Assembly: GCA_045591645.1 (NCBI GenBank)
Contig: JAZNTG010000078.1
Coordinates: 1 to 14,537 of the forward strand
Length of the DNA stretch: 14,537 nt
Direction of reading: 5' to 3'
DNA from: SFWF01 sp045591645
Lineage (GTDB): Bacteria > Bacillota > Clostridia > Oscillospirales > Acutalibacteraceae
Shown: positions 12,173 through 14,537 of the stretch, piece by piece
Numbering within the stretch: position 1 is the first letter of the stretch
How the letters are laid out: each line of letters opens with the position of its first letter
Notes under the pieces: model-generated
What the model saw: the letters and a program-made list of their open reading frames with translations, nothing else
What the model was told of the DNA's origin: nothing
The model's database searches: none
Program-made: the position numbers and the translations under genes

Positions 12173-12760
12173 TCAGTACCTGCGGAAGCTTCCTATAACC
12201 TTGCCGAGAACTGAGGGGTTTTCGGGATAGATAGGTGAAAAGTCGGGATTTTCGGGCATAAAGATGACCTGACCGTTTTCGATAAGCAGCCTCTTAACAG
12301 TAGCCTCGTCTCCGTCCATACCGATAACGATATCTCCGCTTTTTGTATAAGCGTTCTTATCTGCGATGACGATGTCACCGTCCATAATGCCGACATCGCG
12401 CATACTGTAGCCGACGACGCGAAGAGCGAAAAGGCCTTCGGAATCATTCGTGGCATAGGGAATATAATCCTCGATCTCCTCAACAGCGAGTATTGGCTGA
12501 CCTGCGGTAACTCTGCCTATAACAGGTATCTGCGCAGTGTTCTGCGCTCCTGCGATACGTATTGAACGCGAAAATCTGGGGTCACGTTCAATATAGCCGT
12601 TCTCCTCAAGGAAGCTCAGTATGGCGTGAACGGTAGAAGTTGATTTTATCTTAGTCTCCTGACATATCTCGCGGACAGTGGGCGGAATACCCCCTGCGAG
12701 AGACTTGACTAAAAAATTATAAACTGAAAGTTGCTTTTCCGACAGAGCGGGTCTTGACAT
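12173..12760 (-). CDS. lexA: SOS repressor LexA
   Basis: 195 residues. LexA represses DNA-damage genes and cuts itself when RecA is active. The N-terminal winged helix-turn-helix covers about 1-65 (PTVREICQETKIKSTSTVHAI). The cleavage site is A86-G87 in R-V-T-A-G-Q-P-I, and the catalytic pair is S119 (V-G-Y-S-M-R) and K156 (A-T-V-K-R-L). The ATG at 12760 is chosen because GGAGG (12774-12770) lies 9 bases before it; a longer reading from 12784 would cover the ribosome site and part of the operator. The gene has its own promoter and an upstream CGAAC-n4-ATTCG box, so it likely controls itself and the coupled rnhA. Confidence 0.96.
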   Translation of the reverse strand: MSRPALSEKQLSVYNFLVKSLAGGIPPTVREICQETKIKSTSTVHAILSFLEENGYIERDPRFSRSIRIAGAQNTAQIPVIGRVTAGQPILAVEEIEDYIPYATNDSEGLFALRVVGYSMRDVGIMDGDIVIADKNAYTKSGDIVIGMDGDEATVKRLLIENGQVIFMPENPDFSPIYPENPSVLGKVIGSFRRY

Positions 12761-12777
12761 AACGCAGCTCCTCCAAT

Positions 12778-12791
12778 CGAACAAATATTCG
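12778..12791. promoter_or_regulatory. LexA (SOS) operator-like box
   Basis: CGAACAAATATTCG is a near palindrome that matches the Gram-positive LexA box CGAAC-n4-GTTCG except for one base of the right half. It lies just downstream of the lexA -10, where a bound repressor would block the promoter. Confidence 0.7.
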
Positions 12792-12799
12792 TTAAATTT

Positions 12800-12828
12800 A
12801 TTATAACACGGTTACAGCTCTTTTGCAA
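12800..12828 (-). promoter_or_regulatory. lexA promoter
   Basis: Minus strand TTGCAA (12828-12823), 17 bases ending in TGT, then TATAAT (12805-12800). It has an extended -10 (TGn). The transcript would begin at about 12793, at the edge of the LexA box. Confidence 0.75.
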
Positions 12829-12830
12829 CA

Positions 12831-12859
12831 ATAAAAATACCCCGATTCGTTCGGGGTAT
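12831..12859 (-). terminator. Intrinsic terminator of the VanY-type gene
   Basis: ATACCCCGA (12837-12845) pairs over 9 bp with TCGGGGTAT (12851-12859) around a 5-base loop. On the minus strand TTTTTAT follows. It lies 7 bases after the carboxypeptidase stop and insulates lexA. Confidence 0.88.
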
Positions 12860-12865
12860 ACTCCA

Positions 12866-13612
12866 TTATTTATACTGTTCAATAAATTCTTCAAGGCAAA
12901 GTCCGCTGTCCCTTATTGCCTTTGCGTTCTCTACACCTACATATCGGTAATGCCACGGCTCGTATATAACGGCGGTGATCTCCTGCTTGTCCTTTGGATA
13001 TCTCATTATAAAACCGTATTCGTGAGCGTGCTTTTGAAGCCAATCGAACTCTTTGGTCTCTTCAAAATCCTCTTCAACCGAGTTAAAGTCAACGGCAAGA
13101 CCAAGCTGATGCTCACTGGTTCCGGGTCTGGCAACCGCCGTTGCAGCTTCAATCTCAGCCTCCTCTCGGGTTAAGGAGGGGTTGTTTGCAAGCTCACGGT
13201 TTACCTGATTGTTGAAAAGTCTGGTCTGGGTGGCGTCGGTGCGATATGCCGATATTATATATAGGCCAACTCCGTCGGCATGCGCCGCCTTGCAAAGGGC
13301 GGTTATTGCATCTATTGCGCGAGCATCAAACCTTTTATCGTTCGCCCAGGCATAGGCAGAGCTTATTTCAACAAGCTCGGGCGCCTCTTCATCTGAAATG
13401 TAGTTCCACTTGTTTACGAGGCGCATCTCCCACGAATCAAGGTCGGGCTTGTAGCCTTCCTCCTCGGAGGAGGTGATTTCAGAAGAGTAAGGAACATCGC
13501 TTACAGGATTATTGACCTCGCTTTGTGAGCTCGTATCGGGCAGATCCTTGCAAGCTGAGATACAAAATACAAAAACCAAAGCGGTCATTATCGAAAGAAT
13601 TCTTTTAAGCAT
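12866..13612 (-). CDS. VanY-type D-alanyl-D-alanine carboxypeptidase, lipoprotein
   Basis: 248 residues of the M15B (VanY/DacY) zinc peptidase family, which trims the last D-Ala of peptidoglycan stem peptides outside the cell. A lipoprotein signal MLKRILSIMTALVFVF ends in the lipobox I-S-A-C21. A short Ser/Glu-rich linker follows (22-55). The catalytic core has S-A-Y-R-T (121-125), A-R-P-G-T-S-E-H168-Q-L-G-L-A-V-D175-F and E218-P-W-H221-Y-R-Y-V-G. H168, D175 and H221 bind zinc, and E218 is the catalytic base. The ATG at 13612 is used because GGGAGG lies upstream and the signal peptide starts there; the ATGs at 13637-13639 would put that site in the coding region. No VanR/S-like genes are near, so a resistance role is not supported; wall remodelling is likelier. 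Confidence 0.93.
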   Translation of the reverse strand: MLKRILSIMTALVFVFCISACKDLPDTSSQSEVNNPVSDVPYSSEITSSEEEGYKPDLDSWEMRLVNKWNYISDEEAPELVEISSAYAWANDKRFDARAIDAITALCKAAHADGVGLYIISAYRTDATQTRLFNNQVNRELANNPSLTREEAEIEAATAVARPGTSEHQLGLAVDFNSVEEDFEETKEFDWLQKHAHEYGFIMRYPKDKQEITAVIYEPWHYRYVGVENAKAIRDSGLCLEEFIEQYK

Positions 13613-13641
13613 AATTTTTTTAACCTCCCAACACATCATAT

Positions 13642-13670
13642 ATTTTATACTAAAAACGAATATCTTTCAA
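13642..13670 (-). promoter_or_regulatory. Promoter of the VanY-type gene
   Basis: Minus strand TTGAAA (13670-13665), 17 bases, TAAAAT (13647-13642). It is back to back with the promoter of the UPF0340 gene. Confidence 0.6.
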
Positions 13671-13677
13671 TACGCAA

Positions 13678-13705
13678 TTGAAATTTTTATTTTTTATGGT
13701 AAAAT
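13678..13705 (+). promoter_or_regulatory. Promoter of the UPF0340 gene
   Basis: TTGAAA (13678-13683), 16 bases, TAAAAT (13700-13705). The TATAAT at 13716-13721 is too close to the ATG to leave room for the ribosome site AAGGA (13722-13726). The -35 elements of the two diverging promoters form the inverted repeat TTTCAAT-acgca-ATTGAAA (13665-13683). Confidence 0.6.
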
Positions 13706-13737
13706 ATACACATTATATAATAAGGACTGAAGTTTAA

Positions 13738-14280
13738 ATGACCGAAATTTTCAAATCTTCATATAACGCTGCTTTGGAAATAATCGAAAAAGCAAAGCTC
13801 CAAAAGGGAGCGGTGCTTGTTGTAGGGTGCTCGACAAGCGAAGTGCTTGGAGAGAATATAGGAACCAATTCTTCACCCGACACTGCAAAGGAGATATTTG
13901 ACGGCATATATAAGGCGGCAAGTGAAAAGGGTATTTTCGTTGCGGCACAGTGTTGCGAGCACCTGAACCGCGCTATAATAATAGAGAAGGGTGCCGTACC
14001 GTTTGCAGACCGAGTCAATGTCATACCTCAGCCAAAGGCAGGCGGCTCATTTGCCACGGCAGCATACAATGCTTTTAAGGAGCCGGTCGCTGTCGAGGAA
14101 ATAAAAGCCGACGCTGGACTTGATATTGGATTTACTATGATAGGTATGCATATCAAAAAGGTAGCGGTTCCTGTAAGACTTGAAAATAATAAAATAGGAA
14201 GTGGTATGGTCCTTGCCGCGCGAAGTCGGCCTAAATTCATCGGCGGTATTCGTGCAATATATGATGAAAATGATATGTAA
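13738..14280 (+). CDS. UPF0340 (TIGR01440, YwlG-like) protein of unknown function
   Basis: 180 residues, the family's usual length. Conserved blocks are V-G-C-S-T-S-E-V-L-G-E-N-I-G (29-42), F-V-A-A-Q-C-C-E-H-L-N-R-A (67-79), P-K-A-G-G-S-F-A-T (99-107), D-I-G-F-T-M-I-G-M-H-I-K-K-V-A-V-P-V-R and A-R-S-R-P-K-F-I-G-G-I-R-A-I-Y near the C-terminus. The paired cysteines with histidine in Q-C-C-E-H-L suggest a metal or thiol site, but no activity is established. No signal or membrane segment. AAGGA lies 11 bases before the ATG. It stands alone between a divergent carboxypeptidase gene and the rRNA promoter. Confidence 0.93.
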   Translation: MTEIFKSSYNAALEIIEKAKLQKGAVLVVGCSTSEVLGENIGTNSSPDTAKEIFDGIYKAASEKGIFVAAQCCEHLNRAIIIEKGAVPFADRVNVIPQPKAGGSFATAAYNAFKEPVAVEEIKADAGLDIGFTMIGMHIKKVAVPVRLENNKIGSGMVLAARSRPKFIGGIRAIYDENDM

Positions 14281-14314
14281 ATACCCACATTTCGAACAGT
14301 TTATGGGCATTTTT
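14280..14314 (+). terminator. Weak terminator after the UPF0340 gene
   Basis: AAT-A-CCCA (14280-14287) pairs with TGGG-C-ATT (14304-14311), with one A/C mismatch, and T5 (14310-14314) follows. It lies directly after the stop codon. Confidence 0.4.
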
Positions 14315-14323
14315 GACAGTTTT

Positions 14324-14383
14324 AAAAAAAGTTAAAAAAAATTCAAAAAAAGTGTTGACATTGGGAAATGGTTGTGGTATTAT
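14324..14383 (+). promoter_or_regulatory. rRNA-type promoter with phased A-tract UP element
   Basis: Three A-tracts (14324-14330, 14334-14341, 14345-14351) spaced by about one helical turn precede TTGACA (14355-14360), 17 bases and TATTAT (14378-14383; TATAAT overlaps at 14381-14386). This is the build of a strong growth-linked promoter. The leader that follows supports an rRNA operon. Confidence 0.82.
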
Positions 14384-14387
14384 AATC

Positions 14388-14537
14388 GGGCGCCCTAAAG
14401 AGCGGCGCAAAACCGGACCTTGAAAATTAAACAACGACGAAGAAAAGAAAGAAATTGGACCCGACAATTTTGATGAGAAATCATTGAGTAAATTTAAGGA
14501 CAAATTCAGACAAAAAACGCTAGTTTTTTAGGAATGA
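14388..14537 (+). other. Probable rRNA operon leader (pre-16S), cut by the window end
   Basis: The transcript would begin near 14390. It has a GCGCC/GGCGC hairpin (14390-14394 with 14404-14408), then ACCTTGAAAATTAAACAACG (14417-14436), a sequence type seen before 16S and 23S genes in clostridia, and the inverted repeat AAAAAAC-GCTA-GTTTTTT (14512-14529). The 16S start (AGAGTTTGATC) is not reached. There is no open frame of note on the plus strand. Confidence 0.65.

Noticed and set aside
12761..12784. Eight-residue N-terminal extension of LexA
   Set aside because: It would translate the GGAGG ribosome site and part of the LexA box; the ATG at 12760 gives the usual MSRPALSEKQ-type start.
12866..13612. 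Vancomycin-resistance gene
   Set aside because: The protein is of the VanY family, but no vanR/S/H/A/X-like genes are nearby; ordinary wall carboxypeptidases share these motifs.
14388..14537. Start of 16S rRNA inside the window
   Set aside because: The conserved AGAGTTTGATC start is absent; only the leader is present.
1..14537. tRNA genes, transposases, prophage genes or plasmid origins
   Set aside because: No T-arm GGTTCGA-type motif in a cloverleaf, no transposase-like protein and no replication gene was found on reading both strands.

Overview
The window looks like chromosome from a spore-forming, low-to-moderate-GC member of the Clostridia, probably a gut Oscillospiraceae/Ruminococcaceae-type organism. 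This rests on a full spoVT gene, the clostridial gene order rimP-nusA-rnpM(ylxR)-ylxQ-infB-rbfA-nrnA-truB-ribF, strong GGAGG-type ribosome sites, sigma-A promoters (TTGACA-17-TATAAT type), LexA with an SOS-like box, and a lipoprotein D,D-carboxypeptidase. The genus call is inference.

Layout: (1) 1-1960 is an AT-rich accessory segment on the minus strand. It holds an AbiF/AbiD (Abi_2) family HEPN ribonuclease gene (169-1050) and an unrecognised 227-residue protein (1260-1943). The HEPN gene is flanked on both sides by copies of the same small structured RNA motif (about 1062-1130 and 61-137). The upstream copy starts at a perfect-consensus sigma-A promoter; the downstream copy ends in an intrinsic terminator. 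This is the most interesting part of the window: a candidate toxin with an RNA antitoxin, of the AbiF type thought to be ancestral to Cas13, here with two RNA copies. (2) 2001-2602 is spoVT with a sigma-G-like promoter. (3) 2606-10635 is the transcription/translation-factor operon. It begins with a consensus promoter and a terminator-like leader hairpin, runs through nine tightly packed genes from rimP to ribF, and ends in a strong terminator. A palindromic element sits in its only sizeable gap (infB-rbfA). (4) 10634-13612 is a minus-strand block: an M23 peptidase (SpoIIQ-like), a gene-poor stretch with a candidate small RNA and a 26-base palindromic terminator, rnhA and lexA as a coupled pair, and a VanY-type lipoprotein. 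(5) 13665-14280 is a divergent promoter and a UPF0340 (YwlG-like) gene. (6) 14324-14537 is a strong rRNA-type promoter with phased A-tracts and the start of an rRNA-like leader; the 16S gene itself would lie beyond the window.

How the parts work together: RimP, RbfA, IF2, TruB, RnpM and YlxQ act in ribosome maturation, tRNA processing and initiation, with NusA linking them to transcription. NrnA recycles nanoRNA/pAp and RibF makes FMN/FAD. LexA and RNase HI cover the DNA damage response and R-loop removal. SpoVT and possibly the M23 protein belong to sporulation. The left-end module is likely defence or stress-response DNA placed beside this conserved core.
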